Positions 1 to 8,072 of a stretch of DNA of 64,000 nt are shown here, one piece after another. A model generated the notes under the pieces. The model was not told where the DNA came from and did not search any database. It saw nothing but the letters and a program-made list of their open reading frames with translations. Numbering within the stretch: position 1 is the stretch's first letter; every line of letters begins with the position of its first letter. Where the stretch lies: positions 124,001 to 188,000 of the forward strand of contig NZ_JAQBOF010000019.1 of assembly GCF_028288185.1 (NCBI RefSeq), in the 5' to 3' direction. Source of the DNA: Mucilaginibacter sp. (GTDB taxonomy: Bacteria; Bacteroidota; Bacteroidia; Sphingobacteriales; Sphingobacteriaceae). The position numbers were made by a program, and so were the translations under genes.

Positions 1-46
1 TCCAAACTATTGGTTTGTCGGGTGCTTCGAGTACGTTGGCTTTCAT
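1..46 (-). CDS. Alcohol dehydrogenase-like protein, N-terminal fragment (cut by window edge)
   Basis: Only the first 15 codons lie in the window; the ATG is at 46-44 on the minus strand and the reading frame runs off the left edge. The visible peptide MKANVLEAPDKPIVW resembles the start of zinc-type medium-chain dehydrogenases (alcohol dehydrogenase or quinone oxidoreductase), which open with a similar M-K-A-x-V-L-E-x-P-x-K-P pattern. No catalytic residues are visible. The gene is followed upstream by a palindromic repeat (66-161). The family call rests on a short match and is tentative. Confidence 0.45.
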   Translation of the reverse strand, partial: MKANVLEAPDKPIVW

Positions 47-65
47 AAAATATCTTATTAAAGCC

Positions 66-161
66 GTCATTGCGAGCGATAGCGTGGCAATCTCTACCCG
101 AAAGGTATACGAATTACCTATCGTGTAGAGATTGCCACACTCGTACCTCGTTCGCAATGAC
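66..161. repeat. GTCATTGCGA-type palindromic intergenic repeat, copy 1
   Basis: An imperfect long inverted repeat. The outer arms are GTCATTGCGA and TCGCAATGAC; the inner arms are GTGGCAATCTCTAC and GTAGAGATTGCCAC. Further copies of the same design lie at 5492-5519, 47783-47869, 53303-53395 and 53760-53843, always between genes. The unit could form one long hairpin in RNA from either strand. It looks like a dispersed REP/MITE-like element; no transposase is linked to it here. Confidence 0.85.
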
Positions 162-185
162 GCGCGGGTGTGTGGTTTTAAACAA

Positions 186-213
186 AAAAGGCAGCATATG
201 ATTGCTGCCTTTT
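186..213 (-). terminator. Intrinsic terminator of the superoxide dismutase gene
   Basis: A 10-bp perfect inverted repeat AAAAGGCAGC/GCTGCCTTTT with an 8-nt loop lies just past the stop codon of the superoxide dismutase gene and is followed on the minus strand by a T-rich stretch. Confidence 0.8.
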
Positions 214-230
214 AAAATTAGTCTGTTGCT

Positions 231-842
231 TTATGCTATCGCTTTAGCATATAATTCAGAAACATGAGCCCAATTGATCACGTTCCAGATAGCCGCCAAA
301 TAATCAGGGCGACGGTTTTGATATTTTAAGTAGTAAGCGTGCTCCCAAACATCGATGCCTAAAATTGGCGTGCCTTTTACTTCGGCAATATCCATTAAAG
401 GATTGTCTTGATTTGGAGTTGAAGTTACCGCCAGTTTTTTATCAGCAGTAACAATTAGCCATGCCCAGCCAGATCCAAAACGGGTAGCACCCGCGTCTGA
501 TACTTTTGTTTTAAACTCGGCGAATGAACCAAAGGTGCTTTTTATAGCATCGGCCAAAGTGCCAGTTGGCTCGCCGCCGCCACTTGGCGAAAGCAATGTC
601 CAAAACATGGTGTGGTTATAATGACCACCGCCGTTGTTACGCACCGCGGGCGGAAATTTTGAAATGTTTTTAATGATATCGTCAATGCTATGGTCAGCTT
701 CTGGCTTGCCTTCTAACGCTTTGTTAAGGTTAGTAACATAAGCATTGTGGTGTTTGCCATGATGAATTTCCATGGTAAGTTTATCAATGTGCGGTTCTAA
801 TGCATCCGTAGCATAAGATAACGCCGGTAGTGTAAATGCCAT
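231..842 (-). CDS. sodA: Superoxide dismutase, Fe/Mn family
   Basis: 203 aa, the normal length for this family; converts superoxide to hydrogen peroxide and oxygen. All four metal ligands can be placed: His27 (in MEIHHGKHH), His77 (in [11 protein letters not shown]), Asp164 and His168 (in DVWEHAYY). Gly73 ahead of the second His and Gln145 (in NQDNPL) match the manganese-type second coordination sphere, so Mn or cambialistic use is more likely than strict Fe; this is inferred from sequence only. There is no signal peptide, so it should act in the cytoplasm. It is a single gene with its own terminator at 186-213 and no co-directional close neighbour. Confidence 0.95.
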   Translation of the reverse strand: MAFTLPALSYATDALEPHIDKLTMEIHHGKHHNAYVTNLNKALEGKPEADHSIDDIIKNISKFPPAVRNNGGGHYNHTMFWTLLSPSGGGEPTGTLADAIKSTFGSFAEFKTKVSDAGATRFGSGWAWLIVTADKKLAVTSTPNQDNPLMDIAEVKGTPILGIDVWEHAYYLKYQNRRPDYLAAIWNVINWAHVSELYAKAIA

Positions 843-941
843 ATTTTTTTTATTTAAAGTTTAAAGATTGTGTAGCAAATATAAGGTGTGAAGATGGTTT
901 TTGTTCTAAATTAATGTCACAAAATTCATTCTTTACAAACC

Positions 942-1082
942 CTCTTTCCGCCAAAGGCGAAGAGAGGGTCGACAAGCAAAGTGATGTCGGGATGAGTAAC
1001 CGCCGCCAAGCCGAACGCGTGCCATTGACTCACCCGGTCTACGCTGCGCTGGCCCCCCTCTTTTACAAGCGAGAAAGAGGGT
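942..1082. repeat. Compound inverted repeat with CCTCTTT/AAAGAGG arms
   Basis: Lies between superoxide dismutase and tadA. Outer arms of the AACCCTCTTT / AAAGAGGGTT kind enclose a GC-rich interior with ACTCACCCGGTCTACGCTGC. The interior resembles the inverted repeat at 27191-27236, which also carries GTGAGTCA/TTACTCAC arms. An open frame runs through it on the plus strand but has no protein-like composition. It belongs to the class of paired C-rich/G-rich intergenic elements also seen at 18744, 39838, 52359, 55137 and 62042. Confidence 0.6.
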
Positions 1083-1099
1083 TATTTATCTGTAATTGT

Positions 1100-1567
1100 C
1101 TACCTTTTACTCTTAAAAAAATCCCTCACCAGCTCCGCGCACTCATTCTCTCTTATCCCACCCGTTATAATAGTTTTTGGATGCGTTATTTTTTGATTTA
1201 ATCGCCCAAAACCCAACCGGGTATCATAAGCGCCGAAAACAATTTTGCCTATCTGGAACCAATAGGATGCACCGGCGCACATTACGCAGGGTTCCAGCGT
1301 TACATAAAGTGTACAGTCCTTTAAATATTTCCCACCCATAAAGTTGGCAGCCGCGGTTAGCGCCTGCATTTCTGCATGAGCAGATACGTCAACTAGCCGC
1401 TCGGTCAGGTTATGGCCCCGGCCTATGATCTTGCCCTGGCAGGTAACTATGGCGCCAATGGGTATCTCGTCTTCGGCTAAAGCCAATTTGGCTTCTTTAA
1501 GTGCCTCGTTCATAAAAAAATCATCCGGCGACAACGCGGGCTCATCCTCGAAACTAACGTACCTCAT
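1100..1567 (-). CDS. tadA: tRNA adenosine(34) deaminase TadA
   Basis: 155 aa. Deaminates adenosine 34 of tRNA-Arg(ACG) to inosine. The zinc site of the cytidine/deoxycytidylate deaminase fold is complete: His64-Ala-Glu66 (HAEMQ) and Pro93-Cys94-x2-Cys97 (PCVMCAGA). The stretch DEIPIGAIV near residue 35 and the C-terminal HPKTIITGGI also fit TadA better than guanine deaminase. The ATG at 1567 overlaps the end of the upstream SdpI-like gene by 14 nt; a shorter start at Met19 is possible since the family often begins close to the DDFFM motif. It is the last gene of a csaA-sdpI-tadA run on the minus strand. Confidence 0.92.
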   Translation of the reverse strand: MRYVSFEDEPALSPDDFFMNEALKEAKLALAEDEIPIGAIVTCQGKIIGRGHNLTERLVDVSAHAEMQALTAAANFMGGKYLKDCTLYVTLEPCVMCAGASYWFQIGKIVFGAYDTRLGFGRLNQKITHPKTIITGGIRENECAELVRDFFKSKR

Positions 1568-1937
1568 CCTCGTTATTAAAAGTTTTCTTTAAATGTTTTT
1601 CTGTTATCACCAACACCAATATTGCCGGTATTATGGCCGAAAGCAAAAGTGATACCGCTAAAATTTGACTTCGTGTTCTGGCAGGTGGTATGTAGATATA
1701 TACCACCATCGTTAATACTATCCCAAAAATAAAAACCAATATACCACAGCCCGCCATCCATCGCGCCGAGAAACGGTTGGCCTCATCCCATGTTTGCTGG
1801 TTTTTCATGGACGATATTGTTCTGTAACCATACAAGCTGTTGATCTGTTTTGGCGGAAAGCGCTGCATAATAACACCGGCCATATAAAATATGATGCCTA
1901 TTAATTGTGGACCTATTATATAGTTTATAAAATTCAT
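1554..1937 (-). CDS. SdpI family membrane protein
   Basis: 127 aa when started at the ATG at 1937, which leaves 1 nt after the csaA stop codon. A longer frame reaches back into csaA and is less likely. Three or four hydrophobic segments are visible (about residues 4-25, 65-88 and 95-117). The signature GYRTISSMKNQQTWDEANRF between the first and second segments is the conserved SdpI/YfhL block. SdpI of Bacillus gives immunity to the SdpC toxin, but most Bacteroidota members have no known role. Probably translated together with csaA and tadA. Confidence 0.8.
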   Translation of the reverse strand: MNFINYIIGPQLIGIIFYMAGVIMQRFPPKQINSLYGYRTISSMKNQQTWDEANRFSARWMAGCGILVFIFGIVLTMVVYIYIPPARTRSQILAVSLLLSAIIPAILVLVITEKHLKKTFNNEDEVR

Positions 1938-1938
1938 A

Positions 1939-2274
1939 TTATACCAATTTACTGCCGTTAGGTACCGGTTTATCAACGGCAGTTAATACAATATCACCGT
2001 TTTCATCGGCAAAACCTGTCACCAAAAACTCCGACATGAAGTTAGCTATTTGCTTTTTAGGAAAGTTAACCACACCTACTATCTGCATGCCTATAAGTTC
2101 TTCATGTGTGTAATGCTTCGTGATTTGCGCGCTCGACCATCGGATACCAAACTCACCAAAGTCTACTTTTACTTTATAGGCCGGTTTTCGGGCTTCGGGG
2201 AAATCGGCTGTTTCAAGTATAGTACCTACCCGTAATTCTACTTTTTCAAAGTCGGCCCAGGTGATGTTTTCCAT
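1939..2274 (-). CDS. csaA: tRNA-binding domain protein CsaA
   Basis: 111 aa, the full length of CsaA, a single EMAP-II-like OB-fold domain that binds tRNA and has been reported to have chaperone activity in Bacillus. Typical elements are DFEKVELRVGTI near the N-terminus, the SSAQITKHYT block and VVNFPKKQIANFMSEFLVTG, ending with PNGSKLV. It is cytoplasmic. First gene of the csaA-sdpI-tadA run with 1-nt and overlapping junctions, so a shared transcript is likely; two of the three genes deal with tRNA. Confidence 0.9.
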   Translation of the reverse strand: MENITWADFEKVELRVGTILETADFPEARKPAYKVKVDFGEFGIRWSSAQITKHYTHEELIGMQIVGVVNFPKKQIANFMSEFLVTGFADENGDIVLTAVDKPVPNGSKLV

Positions 2275-2398
2275 GGTGTAGTTAAGTTGATTGGGTAAAT
2301 ATAATTTATTTAGAATTTACCTGTATATAAATATAAAACACAGTGGAACAATTTGATAACGATTGTCGTATAAAGCAATATCACAATTAATTTTGAAG

Positions 2399-2803
2399 AT
2401 GCAAACCAGATCCAAACAGTTACTTGTAGTCACCGAAGATGCAGCAAGTATTACCATCCCTTTTAAAAAGAACGTTGTAAATATTAACAGCCTTAGCCGT
2501 ATTTTTCCGACGATACATGAGTTGAAGCCGGTCGGTATTGTGCTCGATTACGACTTTATAGGTAACGAGACCGAAAAGGTTTTGCGCCGTCTCACATCCA
2601 ACCCATTTTACAGCGATATAAAAATATATTGCTATAAATCGCGTCCGCATACCAAGGTTGATGGTTTGTTAACCGTCTTGGGCGTTAAGCAATTTATTTA
2701 TGCCGACACAGCTAAAAAACAAAAGTCAAACATCACCAGCAAACTGTTTGGTTATGTATTAGATGGTGTAATGGCTCCCAAACTTATTGATACCACTCAT
2801 TAA
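2399..2803 (+). CDS. Receiver-like hypothetical protein
   Basis: 134 aa from the ATG at 2399; an in-frame TTG at 2363 is possible but less likely. The pattern of short hydrophobic strands and helices resembles a response regulator receiver fold: LLVVTED at the start, IVLDYDF at the place where the phosphorylated Asp would be (Asp about residue 50), and KIYCYK later. The acidic pair near the N-terminus and the final KP motif of true receivers are absent, so this is at best a degenerate receiver. No output domain. Its stop overlaps the serS stop on the other strand by 4 nt. Function unknown. Confidence 0.6.
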   Translation: MQTRSKQLLVVTEDAASITIPFKKNVVNINSLSRIFPTIHELKPVGIVLDYDFIGNETEKVLRRLTSNPFYSDIKIYCYKSRPHTKVDGLLTVLGVKQFIYADTAKKQKSNITSKLFGYVLDGVMAPKLIDTTH

Positions 2804-4071
2804 TCTATCCACTCGAACCTGGTATAAGGCACCAATACTTCAGGTACTTTAATACCTTTTTCTGTTTGGTTATTTTCCAATAACGTAGCTACTATACGCG
2901 GTAAAGCTAAAGCGCTGCCATTTAGCGTATGCGCCAGTTGTGTCTTACCTTCGGCATTACGGAAACGCAGTTTTAACCTATTACTCTGAAAAGTTTCAAA
3001 ATTTGATACCGATGACACCTCTAACCAGCGCTGTTGTGCGGCACTCCAGGTTTCCATATCATAAGTTAAAGCCGATCCAAAACTCATATCACCCCCGCAA
3101 AGGCGCAATACGCGATAATGTAATCCTAATTTTTGCAGTAAGCTTTGTACGTGCAGACTCATTTGTTCTAATACATCGTAAGATGTTTCGGGGTTTACCA
3201 CCTGTACTATCTCTACTTTATCAAACTGGTGCAAACGATTTAATCCACGAACGTGTGCTCCATAAGAACCGGCCTCGCGGCGGAAACATGGTGTATGCCC
3301 ACAATTTTTAACAGGCAACTCATCCGCTTTTAAAATTACATCGCGATATAAGTTGGTAATAGGCACTTCGGCGGTTGGTATCAGGTATAAATTATCTTCG
3401 GTAACAAAATACATCTGGCCCTCTTTATCAGGCAACTGCCCGGTGCCAAAGCCCGATGCTTCGTTAACCATCAGCGGTACGCTTACTTCTTTGTAGCCCG
3501 CTTTCTCGGCCTCATCAATAAAGAAATTAATTAAAGCGCGTTGCAGCTTGGCCCCTTTGTTGGTGTAAACCGGGAAACCCGCGCCGGTTATTTTAACCCC
3601 CAACTCAAAATCAATTAGCTTATATTTTGCAGCCAGTTCCCAATGCGGTAAGGCGTTTGCAGGCAATTGGGGTATCGTGCCGTTTTGCAGCACTACCTCA
3701 TTTTCTTCGGGTGTTATTCCTTTTGGTACAGATGAGTGTGGCAGGTTAGGCAGCAAAACCAGTTTTTGATAAAGGCTATCCTCAATTATCGCTAACTCGT
3801 CATTATACTTTTTAATATCTTCTTTCCAAACACCGGTTTTTGCTTTGATGGTTTCGGCTTCCTCTTTTTTACCGTTGCGCATTAACTCGCCAATTTGTTT
3901 GGCTGCTGAGTTTGCTTCTGCGGAAGTATTATCCAATTTTACCTGGGTTTGGCGGCGGCTATCATCCAATTGGATAATTTCATCGACCAAATCAGGTTGT
4001 TTAAAATTTTTTACAGCCAAACGTTCTAAAACTTTGTCCCTGTTTTCGCGGATATAACTAACTTGCAGCAT
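2800..4071 (-). CDS. serS: Serine--tRNA ligase
   Basis: 423 aa, standard length. Residues 1-110 form the long antiparallel coiled coil that grips the tRNA-Ser variable arm, with heptads around QVKLDNTSAEANSAAKQI. The class II catalytic core follows: motif 2 at FRREAGSYGAHVRGLNRLHQ and motif 3 at TLNGSALALPRIVATLLE. It charges tRNA-Ser and tRNA-Sec with serine in the cytoplasm. The gene stands alone on the minus strand and converges on the receiver-like gene with overlapping stop codons. Confidence 0.97.
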   Translation of the reverse strand: MLQVSYIRENRDKVLERLAVKNFKQPDLVDEIIQLDDSRRQTQVKLDNTSAEANSAAKQIGELMRNGKKEEAETIKAKTGVWKEDIKKYNDELAIIEDSLYQKLVLLPNLPHSSVPKGITPEENEVVLQNGTIPQLPANALPHWELAAKYKLIDFELGVKITGAGFPVYTNKGAKLQRALINFFIDEAEKAGYKEVSVPLMVNEASGFGTGQLPDKEGQMYFVTEDNLYLIPTAEVPITNLYRDVILKADELPVKNCGHTPCFRREAGSYGAHVRGLNRLHQFDKVEIVQVVNPETSYDVLEQMSLHVQSLLQKLGLHYRVLRLCGGDMSFGSALTYDMETWSAAQQRWLEVSSVSNFETFQSNRLKLRFRNAEGKTQLAHTLNGSALALPRIVATLLENNQTEKGIKVPEVLVPYTRFEWID

Positions 4072-4096
4072 TGATATTATTTTTAGGCAAAGATAT

Positions 4097-4206
4097 AATC
4101 AGTTGGCGGTTTGCAGTGTTCAGTTTGCAGTTTTTTTGTGTTATGGATATTTTAAACTGAAATGTGAGCTTTGCCAACTGCAAACTAATAACTGCAAACT
4201 AAAAAA
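4097..4206. repeat. AGTTGGC/GCAAACT-type inverted repeat, copy 1
   Basis: Lies between serS and rsmI. The left arm is built of short words such as CAGTTGGCGGTTTGCAG and TTCAGTTTGCAG; the right arm is the near complement GCCAACTGCAAACT followed by AACTGCAAACT. A second copy with the same word usage sits at 42271-42395. The right arm ends directly at the rsmI start codon, so the rsmI leader would be structured. Confidence 0.7.
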
Positions 4207-4932
4207 ATGACCGGCAAACTATACCTTGTACCAACCCCAATAGGCAACCTGGAGGATATGACCTTTAGGGCCATACGCGTTTTAAAAGAAGCCGATTTGA
4301 TATTGGCCGAAGATACCCGCACATCCGCACCTATGCTGAAGCATTTTAATATTCATCAAAAGGTATTTTCGCACCATCAGCATAATGAGCATCAATCATC
4401 TAACGAGATCGTAAAGTTTTTGCTGGAAGGAAAGAATATCGCGTTGATATCTGATGCAGGCACGCCTGCGATATCCGATCCTGGTTTTTATTTGGTACGA
4501 GAGGCTTTAAAATTTGATATCCCGGTTGAGTGCCTGCCCGGCGCTACGGCCTTTGTACCGGCGTTGGTTAACTCGGGGTTCCCTACGGATAAGTTTTGCT
4601 TTGAAGGATTTTTACCTTTAAAGAAGGGCCGCCAAACGCGTTACAAGTTTCTGGCTGATGAGGAACGGACCATTATACTTTATGAGTCGCCGCACCGTTT
4701 GTTAAAAACATTGGATGAGATGGCAACTTATTTTGGTGACCGACAAATATCCGTATCGCGCGAGTTGACCAAAATGTTTGAAGAAACCGTCCGCGGCACC
4801 GTTACCGAAGTTAAAACCTACTATGAAACACATCCCGCAAAAGGCGAGTTTGTGATTTGCATTGCGGGGGCCTTGCCCAACGAGGCCGATAAAAAGAAAA
4901 AGAAGTATGAGGATGACGAAGAGGAGGATTAA
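4207..4932 (+). CDS. rsmI: 16S rRNA (cytidine(1402)-2'-O)-methyltransferase RsmI
   Basis: 241 aa. A tetrapyrrole methylase-fold enzyme that uses SAM to methylate the 2'-O of C1402 in the decoding centre. Family landmarks are present: LYLVPTPIGNLEDMTFRA at residue 5, LAEDTRTS near 35, LISDAGTPAISDPG near 82, LPGATAFVPALVNSG near 115 and YESPHRLLKTL near 155. It is a little shorter than the E. coli protein; the C-terminus is a short Lys/Asp/Glu-rich tail. The leader consists of the inverted repeat at 4097-4206. A DinB-like gene follows 35 nt downstream. Confidence 0.96.
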   Translation: MTGKLYLVPTPIGNLEDMTFRAIRVLKEADLILAEDTRTSAPMLKHFNIHQKVFSHHQHNEHQSSNEIVKFLLEGKNIALISDAGTPAISDPGFYLVREALKFDIPVECLPGATAFVPALVNSGFPTDKFCFEGFLPLKKGRQTRYKFLADEERTIILYESPHRLLKTLDEMATYFGDRQISVSRELTKMFEETVRGTVTEVKTYYETHPAKGEFVICIAGALPNEADKKKKKYEDDEEED

Positions 4933-4967
4933 CAATAGATAAAGGGGTTTAATGAATCTGAATTATT

Positions 4968-5486
4968 ATGGATGCTTATTTAAACAGTGCGAAAAAACAG
5001 TTTCAGTACTACAAATCGCTTGGTGAAAAAACAATGGCACAATTACAAGACAAAGATTTGTTTTGGTGCTATAATGAAGAGAGTAACAGCATTGCCATCA
5101 TTATACAACACCTTTGGGGCAATATGCTTAGCCGGTGGACAGATTTTTTAACCAGCGATGGCGAAAAAGAATGGCGCAACCGCGACCTTGAATTTGAAAG
5201 CGTAATTAATACCCGCGAAGAACTAATGGAGAAATGGAACGCCGGCTGGAAATGCCTGTTTGATGCTCTTGACTCTATAACACCTGCTGACTGGGATAAA
5301 GACATTTACATACGCAATGAGCGCCATAGTATAGTTGACGCTATAAACAGGCAACTGGCGCATTACCCTTACCATATTGGCCAGATAGTTTTTATTGGCA
5401 AAATGGCGGCGGGTGATTGGAAAGCGCTTACTATACCTAAAGGAAATTCGGCGGCATTTAATGCCGAGATGTTTAACAAAAAATAA
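4968..5486 (+). CDS. DUF1572/DinB-like family protein
   Basis: 172 aa. A DinB/YfiT-type four-helix bundle protein of the DUF1572 branch. The three histidines expected for the metal site are visible: His48 (in IIQHLWGN), His132 and His136 (in QLAHYPYHIGQIVF). Members of the superfamily include thiol-dependent transferases, but the substrate of this branch is not known. It follows rsmI in the same direction, and two other DinB-type genes occur in the window (41214-41720 and 62248-62694). Confidence 0.85.
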   Translation: MDAYLNSAKKQFQYYKSLGEKTMAQLQDKDLFWCYNEESNSIAIIIQHLWGNMLSRWTDFLTSDGEKEWRNRDLEFESVINTREELMEKWNAGWKCLFDALDSITPADWDKDIYIRNERHSIVDAINRQLAHYPYHIGQIVFIGKMAAGDWKALTIPKGNSAAFNAEMFNKK

Positions 5487-5491
5487 ACGCG

Positions 5492-5519
5492 CGTCATTGC
5501 TTCGTTCCTCGCAATGACG
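5492..5519. repeat. GTCATTGC-type palindromic repeat, short copy
   Basis: CGTCATTGC and GCAATGACG arms surround only about 10 nt (TTCGTTCCTC). It looks like a copy of the 66-161 element with the interior deleted. It lies in the 49-nt gap between the DUF1572 gene and lnt. Confidence 0.75.
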
Positions 5520-5535
5520 TGACGGCAAACAAAAT

Positions 5536-7185
5536 ATGATGAAGAAAAATATATTGCTATCCGTATTCTCGGGCTTGTTGCTTTGGTTAGCTTGGCCACC
5601 CATGCATTATACCACAGTATTTTTATTTTTTGGACTGGTACCGATGCTGGTAGCGATAGAAAACATCATTAAATCAACCTCGAAAAAAAAAGGGAAGTTG
5701 ATATTTAACACCACCTTCCTGGGATTTTTTATCTGGAACACGTTAAGTATTTACTGGGTTTATAATTCGCTAAAAATTGTGGGCGAGGTTGTGGCTATAC
5801 CTATTTCATTAATCCCTTATGCATTAGGACCATTATTAATGGCAACGGCTTGCTGGCTCTATTATAGGTTAAGGCTAGCAACTAATCGCAACTGGAGCTT
5901 GGCTGGCCTGGTTTGCTTTTGGATAGGCTATGAATACCTGCACCAAAGCTGGGACCTTAGTTTCCCCTGGATGACTTTGGGTAACGGTTTTGCGGTTACA
6001 CATCAATGGATACAATGGTATGAATACACCGGCGTTTATGGCGGCACCATTTGGATATGGATCATCAACATATTGATATTTTTAATTTACTCCGGACTTA
6101 GCGAAGCGCAAACTAAACCTGTAAGACAAAAGCTGATCATCGCGTTGGTAGCCATATTAATATTACCACTAAGTTTTTCTTTATACCGATATAGCAGCTA
6201 CCAAGAGCAATCAAATCCATCAAACATAGTAGTAGCGCAGCCTAATATTGACCCTTATGCTAAAGGCGGCGATATACCGGCTTATCAGCAGGTAGAGACT
6301 TTAACTAAGCTATCAGACTCCTTAGGCCAAATTAATACCGAGTTCTTTATGTGGCCGGAAACGGCGATACCTGACCCCATCAATGAGGACCATATCCGTA
6401 CCGATAATTACTTTGTACAGGCACAGCATTTTTTAGCTAAATACAAAAACGGCAACATTATAACGGGTGCCGAAACTTATAAGCTTTATAATACCCAACA
6501 AACTAAAACGGCTAATGTTATACCGGGCACAACACAATATATAGACAGTTACAATACCGCGGTTAGTATTGAAAACTCGGCCGAGGTGCATTTTTACCAT
6601 AAATCGAAACTAGTACCCGGGGCCGAATCATTGCCTTTCCCGAATGCTTTAGCATTTTTAAAACCGGTGTTTGCGCACCTGGGTGGTGCAACCGGAACAT
6701 ATGCCGGGCAGGATGAACCAAGCGAACTATATTCTGCCAGCGGTATTGGCGCCGCGCCGGTTATTTGTTATGAATCTATCTGGGGCGAGTGGGTGGCTAA
6801 GTCCGTTCGTAATGGTGCTCAATTCATTGCTATTATTACCAATGATGGCTGGTGGGAAAATACATCGGGCAAAGACCAGCATCTGGATTACGCCAAGCTG
6901 CGCGCTATTGAAACCCGCCGCTGGGTTTGCCGGTCAGCCAATACCGGGATCTCTGCTTTTATTAACCAACGGGGTGACATTGTGCAGCAAACCAAATGGT
7001 GGACCAAAACTGCTATTAAACAAAATATTAACCTAAACTCTGACATAACGTTCTATGTTGCCCATGGCGATTACTTGCCTAAAACCGCAAGTTTATTGGC
7101 TATTTTACTGGCTTTGTTTTTATTGGTTAGGGTTAGGCTAAAGAATAATAAAAACGTTGTCATTTCTGAAACGAGGCACGAGTGA
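5536..7185 (+). CDS. lnt: Apolipoprotein N-acyltransferase
   Basis: 549 aa. Transfers the third acyl chain to the N-terminal cysteine of lipoproteins at the inner membrane. The first 210 residues hold about six hydrophobic segments. The nitrilase-like domain follows with its Glu-Lys-Cys triad: Glu275 (WPETAIP), Lys356 (HKSKLVPGAE) and Cys411 (VICYESIWGEW). The spacing matches that of the E. coli enzyme closely. A last transmembrane segment lies near residues 515-535. Two adjacent ATGs (5536, 5539) can serve as start. The final residues VVISETRHE are encoded by repeat-like DNA (see findings). Confidence 0.95.
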   Translation: MMKKNILLSVFSGLLLWLAWPPMHYTTVFLFFGLVPMLVAIENIIKSTSKKKGKLIFNTTFLGFFIWNTLSIYWVYNSLKIVGEVVAIPISLIPYALGPLLMATACWLYYRLRLATNRNWSLAGLVCFWIGYEYLHQSWDLSFPWMTLGNGFAVTHQWIQWYEYTGVYGGTIWIWIINILIFLIYSGLSEAQTKPVRQKLIIALVAILILPLSFSLYRYSSYQEQSNPSNIVVAQPNIDPYAKGGDIPAYQQVETLTKLSDSLGQINTEFFMWPETAIPDPINEDHIRTDNYFVQAQHFLAKYKNGNIITGAETYKLYNTQQTKTANVIPGTTQYIDSYNTAVSIENSAEVHFYHKSKLVPGAESLPFPNALAFLKPVFAHLGGATGTYAGQDEPSELYSASGIGAAPVICYESIWGEWVAKSVRNGAQFIAIITNDGWWENTSGKDQHLDYAKLRAIETRRWVCRSANTGISAFINQRGDIVQQTKWWTKTAIKQNINLNSDITFYVAHGDYLPKTASLLAILLALFLLVRVRLKNNKNVVISETRHE

Positions 7186-7214
7186 GACATGACATATGGG
7201 GTTGGGATATATAT

Positions 7215-8072
7215 TTACTTCCCTTCTTCCCTACTCAAAATAAACGCTAACAGATCATTAATGGGTTGTTTAATGATTTTGCCGATGTGGATGTCCTGAG
7301 TTGCGGCGAGGGCGTTTAGCTCTTCGGCAAATACAAAGGCTATGGAACCTACAAAGTGACTTTTATAGGTATGGTATTCGGGATATGATTTGATGTTAGT
7401 GTCAATAAACTCTTGCAGACCTTTTTTTATCAGGCTGCTGCCGTATTCTGTTTTACGGATAACATTAAAAAACCGCGCGAACGATGCTAAGTAAGAGTTT
7501 GGCGAAGGTTTTTGGTAAACGTTCTGTATTACCTCTTCTTTAGTTAGTTGATAGGTGTTATTAAATAATGTGTGTATATCTTCGGGCATCAGGCCGTATA
7601 AAAAGTCGGTTATCAGGGCTTTGCCAAACCAGGTACCTGAGCCTTCATCGCCCAAAATAAAACCCAGGCCGTGCTTGCCCGAGTGTATCTCCTCGCCATC
7701 AAAAAAAGAAATGTTTGAGCCGGTGCCCAGTACGCAGCACAAGCCTTTCTCGTGCCCACAGGTGGCGTATGCCGACCCTAACAGGTCGCTATCAACACTT
7801 ATATAGGCTTTAGGAAATAATTGGCTTAGCGCGTTAGATACGATCTCATGCCTGTCCGGACTAGAACAGCCCGCGCCAAAAAAGTAAATTTCTTTAACAT
7901 CTGCGCTATGGGCCACCATATCGGTTGCCTGGTCCTGCAGTATTTTTACAATTTCTTTTTCTGTTAAAAAGTATGGATTTAGTCCCGGTGTTCTAAATGC
8001 CGTGGCTTCCTGCCTCGGTTGCTTAAGTAACCAATCTGTTTTTGTTGATCCGCTATCGGCAACTAAGATCAT
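7215..8072 (-). CDS. N-acetylglucosamine kinase-like protein (BadF/BadG ATPase family)
   Basis: 285 aa of the ASKHA ATPase fold. The phosphate-1 loop VADSGSTKTDWLL lies at the N-terminus; a phosphate-2 motif GTGSNISFF and the following GDEGSGTWFGK block are near residues 115-150. In Bacteroidota these proteins are annotated as GlcNAc kinases that feed amino sugars from cell wall or chitin into metabolism; the substrate here is inferred. Its start overlaps the stop of the receiver gene by 4 nt (ATGA), so the two are probably translationally coupled. Confidence 0.85.
   Translation of the reverse strand: MILVADSGSTKTDWLLKQPRQEATAFRTPGLNPYFLTEKEIVKILQDQATDMVAHSADVKEIYFFGAGCSSPDRHEIVSNALSQLFPKAYISVDSDLLGSAYATCGHEKGLCCVLGTGSNISFFDGEEIHSGKHGLGFILGDEGSGTWFGKALITDFLYGLMPEDIHTLFNNTYQLTKEEVIQNVYQKPSPNSYLASFARFFNVIRKTEYGSSLIKKGLQEFIDTNIKSYPEYHTYKSHFVGSIAFVFAEELNALAATQDIHIGKIIKQPINDLLAFILSREEGK

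Noticed and set aside
836-1201. Open frame of 121 codons on the plus strand over the 942-1082 element
   Set aside because: It is mostly repeat DNA, and its 3' part is antisense to the tadA coding end. The translated composition shows no signal, domain or conservation pattern.
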